From positions 3,995-11,427 of the forward strand of contig JALQUQ010000059.1 of assembly GCA_023263735.1 (NCBI GenBank): 7,433 nt of DNA, given 5' to 3'. Position 1 is the stretch's first letter; each line of letters opens with the position of its first letter. Source of the stretch: Paracoccaceae bacterium (lineage in GTDB: Bacteria > Pseudomonadota > Alphaproteobacteria > Rhodobacterales > Rhodobacteraceae). Under the pieces are notes generated by a model that was given only the letters and a program-made list of their open reading frames with translations, had not been told where the DNA came from and did no database searches. Made by a program: the position numbers and the translations under genes. Positions 1 through 5,588 of the stretch are shown one piece after another.

Positions 1-451
1 GTATTTCCTTGTCAGCCGCGAGGCGTTCAAGGTTCTGCGGGCCCAGAACATCGGCGGGTCCGTGGTCTTTGTGGCCTCGAAAAACGGTCTGGCCGCCAGC
101 CCGAATGCCAGCGCCTATTGCACGGCCAAGGCTGCCGAAATCCATCTGGCGCGGTGCCTTGCGCTGGAGGGGGCCGAAGCGGGCATTCGTGTCAACGTGG
201 TCAACCCCGATGCGGTTCTGCGCGGATCGAAAATCTGGTCGGGCGAATGGCTGGATCAGCGCGCCAGCACCTATGGCACCGACAAGGAAGGGCTGGAAGA
301 GATGTACCGCAAACGGTCCATGCTGAAGCGCTCGGTCCTGCCGGAAGATATCGCCGAGGGGATCTATTTCTTTGCCAGCGAACAATCGGCCAAATCCACG
401 GGCAATATCCTGAACGTGGATGCGGGCAACGTTCAAGCGTTCACGAGGTAA
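1..451 (+). CDS. rhaD: RhaD, bifunctional rhamnulose-1-phosphate aldolase / short-chain dehydrogenase, C-terminal part (5' end outside window)
   Basis: The frame is open from base 2 and ends at TAA 449-451, giving 149 visible residues. They form the second half of a classical short-chain dehydrogenase domain: a strand ending in the catalytic-type serine (VVFVAS, S26 of the visible part), the YxxxK pair (Y39, K43 in SAYCTAK), then the strand IRVNVVNPDAV and the C-terminal LPEDIAEGIYFFAS and NILNVDAG segments usual at the end of SDR enzymes. The assignment to RhaD comes from the immediately following L-rhamnose isomerase gene. In many alphaproteobacteria rhaI sits next to a roughly 700-residue protein that fuses a class II aldolase domain to such a dehydrogenase. 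That protein cleaves L-rhamnulose-1-phosphate to DHAP and L-lactaldehyde, and the SDR half presumably handles the lactaldehyde. The aldolase half is not visible, so a stand-alone SDR cannot be excluded. It is cytosolic and co-transcribed with rhaI. Confidence 0.8.
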   Translation, partial: YFLVSREAFKVLRAQNIGGSVVFVASKNGLAASPNASAYCTAKAAEIHLARCLALEGAEAGIRVNVVNPDAVLRGSKIWSGEWLDQRASTYGTDKEGLEEMYRKRSMLKRSVLPEDIAEGIYFFASEQSAKSTGNILNVDAGNVQAFTR

Positions 452-454
452 GCC

Positions 455-1729
455 ATGATCAAAGCATCCGTCATCGCCGCCCAGAACGCGGCCTCGGAAA
501 CTGCCCTGCGCGACGATTATGATGCGCTTGGCCACCATCTGGCCCGGCGCGGGATCGACATCAACGCGATCAAAGCCAAGGTCGCCGCCTATGGCGTGGC
601 CATCCCCTCATGGGGGGTGGGCACCGGCGGCACCCGGTTCGCGCGCTTTCCGGGCGAGGGCGAACCGCGCAACATCTTTGACAAGCTGGACGATTGCGGC
701 GTGATTCAGCAACTGACCCGCGCCACTCCGGCCGTGTCGCTGCATATTCCGTGGGACAAGGCCCCGGCCGCCGATCTGAACGCCAAAGCCGCCGAACTGG
801 GGCTGCGGTTCGACGCGATGAATTCGAACACCTTTCAGGATCAGGCCGACCAGAAGCTTTCCTACAAATACGGCTCGGTCAGCCATGCCGATGCGGCCAC
901 GCGGGCGCAGGCGGTTGAACACAATCTGGAATGTATCGAGATCGGCGCAGCCATTGGGTCAAAGGCGCTGACCGTCTGGGTCGGCGATGGCACCAACTTC
1001 CCCGGTCAGCAGGATCTCGGGCGCAGCCTTGATCGCTATCTCGAAGCGGCCTCGAAGATCTATGGCGCACTGCCGGACGACTGGCGCATGCTGCTCGAAC
1101 ACAAGATGTTCGAACCGGCCTTTTATTCGACGGTCGTGCAGGATTGGGGCACCAACTACATCATCGCAACCGAACTCGGCCCGCAGGCGCAATGCTTGGT
1201 GGACCTTGGCCACCATGCGCCGAATGTGAACATTGAAATGATCGTGGCCCGCCTGATCCGTCAGGGCAAACTGGGCGGCTTCCATTTCAATGACAGCAAA
1301 TATGGCGATGACGATCTGGATACCGGATCGGTGGAACCCTACCGGCTGTTTCTGGTGTTCAACGAGTTGGTCGCGGCCGAAGGGCGGGAGGGGTTCAACC
1401 CGGCGCATATGCTGGATCAAAGCCACAATGTCACCGACCCGATCGAAAGCCTGATGGTTTCGGCGATGGAGGTGCAGCGCGCCTATGCGCAGGCCCTTCT
1501 GGTCAACCGCTCGGCCCTGACGGCGGCGCAGGATGCCAATGACGCCCTGATGGCAACGACGGAACTGAAGCGCGGCTTCCGCACCGATGTGGAGCCGATC
1601 CTTGCCATGGCGCGTCTGGAACAGGGCGGCGCGATTGATCCGGTCGCGGCCTATCGTGCGGCGGGCTACCGGGCCCAAGTGGCGGCCCAGCGGCCCAAGG
1701 TCTCGGGTGGCGGCGGCGGGATCGTCTGA
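455..1729 (+). CDS. rhaI: L-rhamnose isomerase, Pseudomonas stutzeri type
   Basis: 424 residues, the length expected for the P. stutzeri-type enzyme, which interconverts L-rhamnose and L-rhamnulose in the cytosol as the first catabolic step. It is a TIM-barrel, two-metal isomerase. The visible metal-site residues match the known pattern in order and spacing: E215 (LLEHKMFEP, with K217), D250 and H253 (CLVDLGHHAPN), H277 (GGFHFNDSKYG), D285 and D287 (GDDDLDTG) and D321 (HMLDQSHN). The N-terminal WGVGTGGTRFARFPG segment (from W53) is also characteristic. The C-terminus is glycine-rich (SGGGGGIV). The ATG lies 3 nt after the rhaD stop, with GAGG at 445-448 placed 6 nt upstream, so the two genes form one operon. 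Transcription should end at the hairpin 18 nt downstream. The classical E. coli RhaA is a different subfamily. No regulator or operator is visible here; they would lie upstream. Confidence 0.95.
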   Translation: MIKASVIAAQNAASETALRDDYDALGHHLARRGIDINAIKAKVAAYGVAIPSWGVGTGGTRFARFPGEGEPRNIFDKLDDCGVIQQLTRATPAVSLHIPWDKAPAADLNAKAAELGLRFDAMNSNTFQDQADQKLSYKYGSVSHADAATRAQAVEHNLECIEIGAAIGSKALTVWVGDGTNFPGQQDLGRSLDRYLEAASKIYGALPDDWRMLLEHKMFEPAFYSTVVQDWGTNYIIATELGPQAQCLVDLGHHAPNVNIEMIVARLIRQGKLGGFHFNDSKYGDDDLDTGSVEPYRLFLVFNELVAAEGREGFNPAHMLDQSHNVTDPIESLMVSAMEVQRAYAQALLVNRSALTAAQDANDALMATTELKRGFRTDVEPILAMARLEQGGAIDPVAAYRAAGYRAQVAAQRPKVSGGGGGIV

Positions 1730-1746
1730 TCGCCCCGACGGGAAAG

Positions 1747-1778
1747 AAAGGCCCTCTGTCCTGCGACAGGGGGCCTTT
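1747..1778. terminator. Strong intrinsic terminator at the end of the rhamnose operon, usable from both sides
   Basis: A 14-bp stem (1747-1760 with 1765-1778, one T-G wobble) closes a CTGC tetraloop. The plus-strand copy runs into TTTTT (1776-1780), a textbook intrinsic terminator for rhaI. On the minus strand the same hairpin ends in TTTCTTTCC, so it can also stop transcription of the convergent rluD-like gene, whose stop codon is 24 nt away. No other terminator is seen between the two genes. Confidence 0.93.
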
Positions 1779-1801
1779 TTCTTGTGCCAAGAGGGCGACG
1801 T

Positions 1802-2869
1802 TCAGACCGGCGCGCCCCGCAGGGCCATCAGCACGGCCACCATATCCTCGGGCAGCGGGCTTTCGAATTCCAGCCGCTCTCCGGTGACGGGGTGGTCAAA
1901 GCCCAGCGTCGCGGCGTGCAGGGCCTGCCGCCCAAAGCCGTTCCCCGCCTCGGCGGCCGCGTCGGACAGGACCTTGGGCGAAATCTTGCGCTTTCCGCCA
2001 TAGGTCGGGTCCCCCAGCAAACCATGCCCCGCATGGGCCATATGCACGCGGATCTGATGGGTGCGCCCGGTTTCCAGCCAGCATTCCACCAGCGCGGCCT
2101 GATCGGCAAAGGTTTCCAGAACCCGCACCCGCGTGACCGCATGGCGGCCATCGTGCCAGACCACGGCCTGCCGCTGACGGTCGGTCTTGTGACGGGCCAA
2201 AAGCGTGGTGATCTTGATGATGCCGCCCGCCTCGAAACTGACGCCTTTGACCCCGCGCAAACGTGGATCGGCCGCATCGGGCACGCCATGGACCATGGCG
2301 ATATAATGACGCGTCACCGTGTGCTTTTCGAACTGCTTGGCCAATCCGTGATGGGCACGGTCGGATTTGGCCACAACCAAAAGACCGCTGGTTTCCTTGT
2401 CGATCCGATGCACGATCCCGGGGCGCCGCGCGCCCCCGATGCCCGACAGCGTGTCGCCACAATGATGCAGCAAGGCGTTGACCAGTGTCCCATTCGGGCT
2501 GCCCGGGGCGGGATGCACCACCATCCCGGCGGGCTTATCGATGACGATCAGATCGGCATCTTCCCAAACCACGGTCAAGGGAATGTCTTCGGGCAGGGTT
2601 TCCAGCGTTTCGGGCGGCGCAAGGCGCAGTTCCACCTCGGTCCCCGGCTCAAGCTTGGCCTTGGCATCGGTCACCGCCACACCATTCACCAAGACATCGC
2701 CCTCGGCGATCATCTTGGCCAATCGGGTGCGCGAAAGTGCGGCCTCCTCTGGCACTGCCCGGGCAAGCGCTTTATCAAGACGGTCGGTCGCCCCCTCCTC
2801 AAGGGTGATCCGCAGCGACGCGCCCAATGCGTCATCGTCGTCAATGTCTTCGCTCAAGGACACCGCCAT
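1802..2869 (-). CDS. rluD: RluA-family 23S rRNA pseudouridine synthase (RluD-like)
   Basis: 355 residues; E. coli RluD has 326. It converts specific uridines of 23S rRNA (helix 69 for RluD) to pseudouridine during large-subunit assembly. Domains in order: an acidic leader (residues 1-25, EDIDDDD); an S4-type RNA-binding domain (about 28-85, with DRLDKALA and DVLVNG); and the catalytic domain from about 95. The catalytic motif is HRIDKETSGLLVVAK, with the nucleophile D157. Other family blocks are LIVIDKPAGMVVHP, GTLVNALLHH, LETGRTHQIRVH (265-276), GDPTYGG and RQALHA. The NALLHH block and the overall layout fit RluD better than RluC or RluA, but the exact target uridines are inferred. The ATG is supported by GGGAG at 2882-2878, 8 nt away. 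Its start codon shares two bases with that of the divergent DUF6476 gene. Stop TGA; it converges on rhaI. Confidence 0.92.
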   Translation of the reverse strand: MAVSLSEDIDDDDALGASLRITLEEGATDRLDKALARAVPEEAALSRTRLAKMIAEGDVLVNGVAVTDAKAKLEPGTEVELRLAPPETLETLPEDIPLTVVWEDADLIVIDKPAGMVVHPAPGSPNGTLVNALLHHCGDTLSGIGGARRPGIVHRIDKETSGLLVVAKSDRAHHGLAKQFEKHTVTRHYIAMVHGVPDAADPRLRGVKGVSFEAGGIIKITTLLARHKTDRQRQAVVWHDGRHAVTRVRVLETFADQAALVECWLETGRTHQIRVHMAHAGHGLLGDPTYGGKRKISPKVLSDAAAEAGNGFGRQALHAATLGFDHPVTGERLEFESPLPEDMVAVLMALRGAPV

Positions 2870-2882
2870 GGATCAAACTCCC
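2856..2882. promoter_or_regulatory. Interlocked translation starts: two opposed ATGs in one CCATGG with reciprocal ribosome-binding sites
   Basis: The palindrome CCATGG (2866-2871) holds the plus-strand ATG at 2868-2870 and the minus-strand ATG at 2869-2867. On the plus strand AAGGA (2856-2860) sits 7 nt before the DUF6476 ATG. On the minus strand GGGAG (2882-2878) sits 8 nt before the rluD ATG. Each ribosome-binding site is therefore inside the coding sequence of the opposite gene. The good spacing on both sides is what decides both starts. Confidence 0.75.
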
Positions 2883-3179
2883 GCTGCCGAAGGCCTGCCG
2901 CCCTCGCTCCGCTTTTTGAAATGGTTGGTCATCGTGTTGACGCTGACCATGATCGGCGGTGTCATAACCGTGGTTTCCCTGCTTGTCACCCGCATGCCCG
3001 AAAGTCTTGGCGTTGTTCCGCAACTCCCCCCGGGAATTTTGCTGCCCGATGGGGCTAAAGCGCAGGCCGTGACCTTGGGTCATGGCTGGGTGGGCGTTGT
3101 GACCGAAGATGACCGGTTTCTGATCTATGGCGAAGACGGCACCCTGCGGCAGGAAATGGTCATTCAAACGCCGAAGTGA
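2868..3179 (+). CDS. DUF6476 family small inner-membrane protein
   Basis: 103 residues. A short polar N-terminus with PPSLRFLKW (11-19) precedes one hydrophobic segment (about 20-40, VIVLTLTMIGGVITVVSLLV). A likely periplasmic domain of about 60 residues follows (ILLPDGAKAQAVTLGHGWVG, then DDRFLIYGEDGTLRQEMVI). Absence of a charged stretch after the span and RFLKW before it suggests an N-in, C-out single-pass topology. The pattern matches the DUF6476 family of Rhodobacterales, for which I know no function. The reading frame is open upstream to 2478, but that stretch is antisense to rluD and the family begins near this ATG. AAGGA 7 nt upstream supports the start. The gene converges on the deacetylase gene with a 43-nt gap in which I see no terminator. 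A cell-envelope role is inference only. Confidence 0.82.
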   Translation: MDQTPAAEGLPPSLRFLKWLVIVLTLTMIGGVITVVSLLVTRMPESLGVVPQLPPGILLPDGAKAQAVTLGHGWVGVVTEDDRFLIYGEDGTLRQEMVIQTPK

Positions 3180-3222
3180 CGCGTCGCGGGGCAAGGGCAG
3201 ATCGATCCCCCAAAGGCGCGGA

Positions 3223-4329
3223 TCATCGACGTGCCAACTGGCGCAGCCGGTCACGAATTTCGGCGCGCACCGGGCCCTCGCGCGGCGGGTCGATCAAGGT
3301 GGTCAGCAGATGCGCCTCGGGCGCGGGCCGCCCCCCGCCGCCCCAACTCAGTTGGGTCAGAACCTCTTGCGCAGCCGGGGGCAAGATGTCGGGCACCTCT
3401 TGCCCCGACAGACGCGCCCATAAAAGCGCCCAGCAGCGCCCCACCGACCACGGATTATATCCACCGCCCCCCAGCAGCAAAAACCGGTCGCACATCCCGC
3501 GCAGCGCCACCATCACCGCGACATGGGCGTTGTTCGACAGGCTTAACCGAGACAGCGGGTCTTCGCCAAGCGCATCCGCCCCGCATTGCAAGATGATCAC
3601 ATCGGGGCGAAAGGCCGCGATACGGGGCAAGATCAGCTCGTGCAGGATCGCCCGCATTTCGCTGTCGTTGAACCCCCTTGGCACGGGCAGATTCCAGCAA
3701 TTGCCACCGCCGTCATCGTCAATCGTGCCGGTAAAGGGCCACCGCCCCTCTTCATGCGTGCTGATCAAAATCGCCTCTGGGTCGCCCGCAAAACCGTGCT
3801 GCACGCCGTCGCAATGATGGGCATCGATATCGACATAAGCAACGCGCGGCAGCCCATGATGGCGCAGCGCCAGCATCGCCAATACCGGATCGTTCAGATA
3901 GCAAAACCCATTGGCGCGGTCGGGCATGCCATGGTGGGTGCCGCCCCCCGGCACATGAACCGCCCCCGGGGCCTGCCCCAGCATCTCGGCCGCCAGCATG
4001 ACCCCGCCCACCCCCGTTGCGGGGCGTGAAAACATCTGGCCGAAAACCGGGTTGGACAGCGTTCCCAGATGATGCGCGGCGCGGGTTGGCGCATCCACCG
4101 CGCCCGTTTCCTCGGCCCGTTGCAGCGCCCGAATATAGGCAGGGCTGTGCCATGCGGTCAGGGCGGCCGCCTTGGCCCGGGGGCTGGTGCGATACGTCTG
4201 CGGCGTCAGCCAGCCCATCGCCCGCCCAAGATCCATCACCGTCGAAACCCGTGGCACCCGCAGGGGATGTTTTGCCCCATAGGACGAGCCACGGTAAATC
4301 TCGGACCCGATAAAGAGCGTGGGCGTCAC
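3223..4329 (-). CDS. Histone-deacetylase-like zinc amidohydrolase (AcuC / class I-II HDAC fold)
   Basis: 368 residues, one arginase/HDAC-fold domain over nearly the whole length. All catalytic residues of the family are present: the His pair H132-H133 (GGGTHHGMPD, followed by ANGFCYLND), zinc ligands D169 and H171 (YVDIDAHHCDG) and D257 (GADALGEDPLS), the charge-relay D167 and D174 positions, and the transition-state tyrosine Y291 (LLLGGGGYNP). It should therefore be an active cytosolic deacylase. Bacterial members remove acetyl groups from lysines of metabolic enzymes (AcuC on acetyl-CoA synthetase), from acetylpolyamines, or from other small acetylated amides; the substrate cannot be read from sequence. 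The start is GTG at 4329, overlapping the stop of the upstream peroxidase gene as GTGA. No Shine-Dalgarno is seen before it, so translation is probably coupled. Stop TGA. Confidence 0.92.
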   Translation of the reverse strand: MTPTLFIGSEIYRGSSYGAKHPLRVPRVSTVMDLGRAMGWLTPQTYRTSPRAKAAALTAWHSPAYIRALQRAEETGAVDAPTRAAHHLGTLSNPVFGQMFSRPATGVGGVMLAAEMLGQAPGAVHVPGGGTHHGMPDRANGFCYLNDPVLAMLALRHHGLPRVAYVDIDAHHCDGVQHGFAGDPEAILISTHEEGRWPFTGTIDDDGGGNCWNLPVPRGFNDSEMRAILHELILPRIAAFRPDVIILQCGADALGEDPLSRLSLSNNAHVAVMVALRGMCDRFLLLGGGGYNPWSVGRCWALLWARLSGQEVPDILPPAAQEVLTQLSWGGGGRPAPEAHLLTTLIDPPREGPVRAEIRDRLRQLARR

Positions 4330-4868
4330 TTGAGATAGGGTTCAATCAATCCGACGATGGCCTGTGATCCCGGCTTGGTCGGCGACCCCCACGTGCCCAA
4401 GACCTGACCGTCGGGGCCCAGCAGGATCTTGTTGAAATTCCACCCCGGCACAAACCCGTTTGTCGATTTCACCCATTTGTAAAACGGATGCGCCTCTGGG
4501 CCTTTGACATGGCTGATTTCGGTCATGGGCAGCGTCAGGTCGAAATTGGCATCGCAAAAATCCTTGACCTCGGCGCCCGTCGCCAATTCCTGATTGAAGT
4601 CGTTCGAAGGCACGGCAAGCACGACCAAGCCCTTGGCCGAATATCGATCATGCAGGGCTTGGAGATCGTCATATTGCGGCGTGAACCCGCAAAGCGAGGC
4701 CGTGTTGACCACCAGAACCGGGCGGCCCAACCACGCATCGGTGTCAAGCTTGCCCCCGTCGATCGAGTCAAAGGTAAACGCCATCGCGGCCCCCGTGCCA
4801 AAGGCCCCCGCCAGAAAAATTCCGACAATTGCCGCGATATGCTGGGGTGCAGGGGTCGAAAATGCCAT
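4326..4868 (-). CDS. Glutathione-peroxidase family protein with N-terminal export signal (two-cysteine, probably thioredoxin-type)
   Basis: 180 residues, thioredoxin-fold peroxidase reducing H2O2 or lipid hydroperoxides. The active-site tetrad is recognisable: peroxidatic C60 (VVNTASLCGFTPQY), Q93 (SNDFNQEL), and W143-N144 (GWNFNKILL). C105 (VKDFCDANF) lies where the resolving cysteine of thioredoxin-dependent bacterial and plant GPx enzymes sits, so a two-Cys mechanism using thioredoxin rather than glutathione is likely. The usual PCNQF cysteine is replaced by S88. Residues 1-30 look like a signal peptide: a hydrophobic core at 11-28 and a possible AMA cleavage site at 28-30, but no Lys or Arg before the core, which is weak for Sec. 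GGAGA at 4879-4875, 6 nt before the ATG, supports this start. An internal Met29 could give a cytosolic form. It is the first gene of an operon with the HDAC-like gene. Confidence 0.9.
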   Translation of the reverse strand: MAFSTPAPQHIAAIVGIFLAGAFGTGAAMAFTFDSIDGGKLDTDAWLGRPVLVVNTASLCGFTPQYDDLQALHDRYSAKGLVVLAVPSNDFNQELATGAEVKDFCDANFDLTLPMTEISHVKGPEAHPFYKWVKSTNGFVPGWNFNKILLGPDGQVLGTWGSPTKPGSQAIVGLIEPYLK

Positions 4869-4874
4869 GGCATA

Positions 4875-4879
4875 TCTCC
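4875..4879 (-). promoter_or_regulatory. Ribosome-binding site fixing the long (signal-peptide) start of the peroxidase
   Basis: Minus-strand GGAGA lies 6 nt before ATG 4868-4866. The internal candidate Met29 (ATG at 4784) has only a run of G residues upstream, a weaker site. This favours the form carrying the N-terminal hydrophobic segment. Confidence 0.7.
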
Positions 4880-4905
4880 AAAGTTACTACCAAAATCACC
4901 CAAGG

Positions 4906-4934
4906 ATGTTAGTCTTATTCTTGGAAAGGCAAGG
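4906..4934 (-). promoter_or_regulatory. Candidate sigma-70 promoter for the peroxidase-deacetylase operon
   Basis: Reading the minus strand, CTTGCC (4933-4928) or the overlapping CCTTGC (4934-4929) stands 16-17 nt before TAACAT (4911-4906), which has a reasonable -10 shape. It would place the transcription start near 4899, about 30 nt before the ATG. The match is partial and unsupported by other data. Confidence 0.3.
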
Positions 4935-4958
4935 ATAAGGTTGCCCGGCAACGCTTAT
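4935..4958. repeat. Inverted repeat in the divergent gpx / Nudix intergenic region, possible operator
   Basis: GTTGCC (4940-4945) and GGCAAC (4947-4952) are perfect inverted arms around a single C. Outside them ATAAG (4935-4939) and CTTAT (4954-4958) are also complementary, offset by one extra G at 4953. Eleven base pairs with one bulge in 24 nt, in a non-coding region between divergent genes and adjacent to the candidate peroxidase promoter, looks like a binding site for a dimeric regulator. It could equally be a hairpin in the Nudix 5' leader. No regulator family can be assigned. Confidence 0.5.
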
Positions 4959-5013
4959 GTGACTGGCCTGATCCGCCAAATAGAAAAAACGATAGCGAGC
5001 AGACGCCCAACTT

Positions 5014-5514
5014 ATGACCCCAGCGACCAAACCAACCGCCCAAGACGACCGGACCTTTGAACAATATGCCGCTTTGTGCTGGCGCATGCATCGCGGTCAG
5101 GTTGAGGTGCTGTTGGTCACGTCACGCGATACGGGGCGTTGGATTCTGCCCAAAGGCTGGCCGATGAAAGGGCTCCCCCCTCAGGATGCCGCATGCCGCG
5201 AAGCGTGGGAAGAAGCGGGCGTCGAAGGGGCGGTCGATGCGCAAAGCCTTGGCCGCTATAGCTATACCAAGGTCCGCGAGCGCAAATCGAACCGGAAATG
5301 TGTGGTGGACGTGTTTCCCCTGCGGGTGGCGCGGCTGGCCTTTCTTTTTCCCGAAAAAATGCAGCGCCGCCGCAAATGGTTTCTGGCCCGCGAGGCCGCC
5401 AAGATCGTGGATGAGCCCGACCTGCGCAAGCTCTTGCACCGGGTGGACGAAGAACCGGCGATGCTGGATCAATCCGGTGCCAAGATGGCTTGCAATCCGC
5501 AGAAAAGCGAATAG
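5014..5514 (+). CDS. Nudix hydrolase, DIPP-like (diphosphoinositol-polyphosphate / dinucleotide-polyphosphate type)
   Basis: 166 residues. The Nudix box reads G48 (in KGWPMKG), then R62-E63-A-W-E66-E67-A-G69-V70, so the metal-binding REAWEEAGV core is intact. The glutamate expected at the GX5E position is L54. This GWPMKG-containing form resembles the DIPP2-like alphaproteobacterial group, in which I recall non-Glu residues at this position. A basic loop (KVRERKSNRK, 86-95) follows, then a C-terminal helix (WFLAREAAKIVDEPDLRKLL) typical of the group. Family members hydrolyse diphosphoinositol phosphates, ApnA or other nucleoside diphosphate derivatives; the substrate here is unknown. The frame has a stop at 4993, and ATG 5014 is the first start available, but no good Shine-Dalgarno precedes it. 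It diverges from the peroxidase gene and is followed 74 nt later by the DUF1178 gene on the same strand. Confidence 0.9.
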   Translation: MTPATKPTAQDDRTFEQYAALCWRMHRGQVEVLLVTSRDTGRWILPKGWPMKGLPPQDAACREAWEEAGVEGAVDAQSLGRYSYTKVRERKSNRKCVVDVFPLRVARLAFLFPEKMQRRRKWFLAREAAKIVDEPDLRKLLHRVDEEPAMLDQSGAKMACNPQKSE

Positions 5515-5588
5515 GTCAGATCCATTCGCTGTACGATCCGCCAAACGGGGCGCTCCGGCTTGGTGGGTTTGCCCAAGATGTGACGGTC

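Noticed and set aside
959..1678. A 239-codon minus-strand open frame inside rhaI
   Set aside because: Antisense shadow of a well-conserved enzyme; no ribosome-binding site or family features.
2478..2867. N-terminal extension of the DUF6476 protein in the same frame
   Set aside because: It would overlap rluD by 390 nt, and the family begins close to ATG 2868, which has AAGGA at correct spacing.
2937..2965. TTGACG, 17 nt, TGTCAT as a plus-strand promoter
   Set aside because: It lies inside the DUF6476 membrane-span codons, the -10 is poor, and it points away from any downstream gene start.
1784..3058. A 424-codon open frame on the plus strand across the rluD-like gene
   Set aside because: It is the antisense of a clear pseudouridine synthase in GC-rich DNA; its protein is rich in Arg, Gly, Pro and His with no recognisable domain.
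3178..3209. GACGCGTC and GATCGATC palindromes as a terminator between the convergent DUF6476 and deacylase genes
   Set aside because: Both are short loop-free palindromes without a T run; they do not form an intrinsic terminator.
2841..3254. A 137-codon minus-strand open frame across the DUF6476 gene
   Set aside because: The plus-strand frame has a membrane span, a good ribosome-binding site and a family match; the minus frame has none of these.
4970..5545. GATCCGCCAAA occurring at 4970-4980 and 5535-5545, upstream of both the Nudix and DUF1178 genes
   Set aside because: An 11-nt match is expected by chance a few times in a window this long; no extended similarity surrounds it.
5490..5588. 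Longer DUF1178 start inside the Nudix gene
   Set aside because: The extra residues do not resemble the family, which begins MIRYALKC at ATG 5589.
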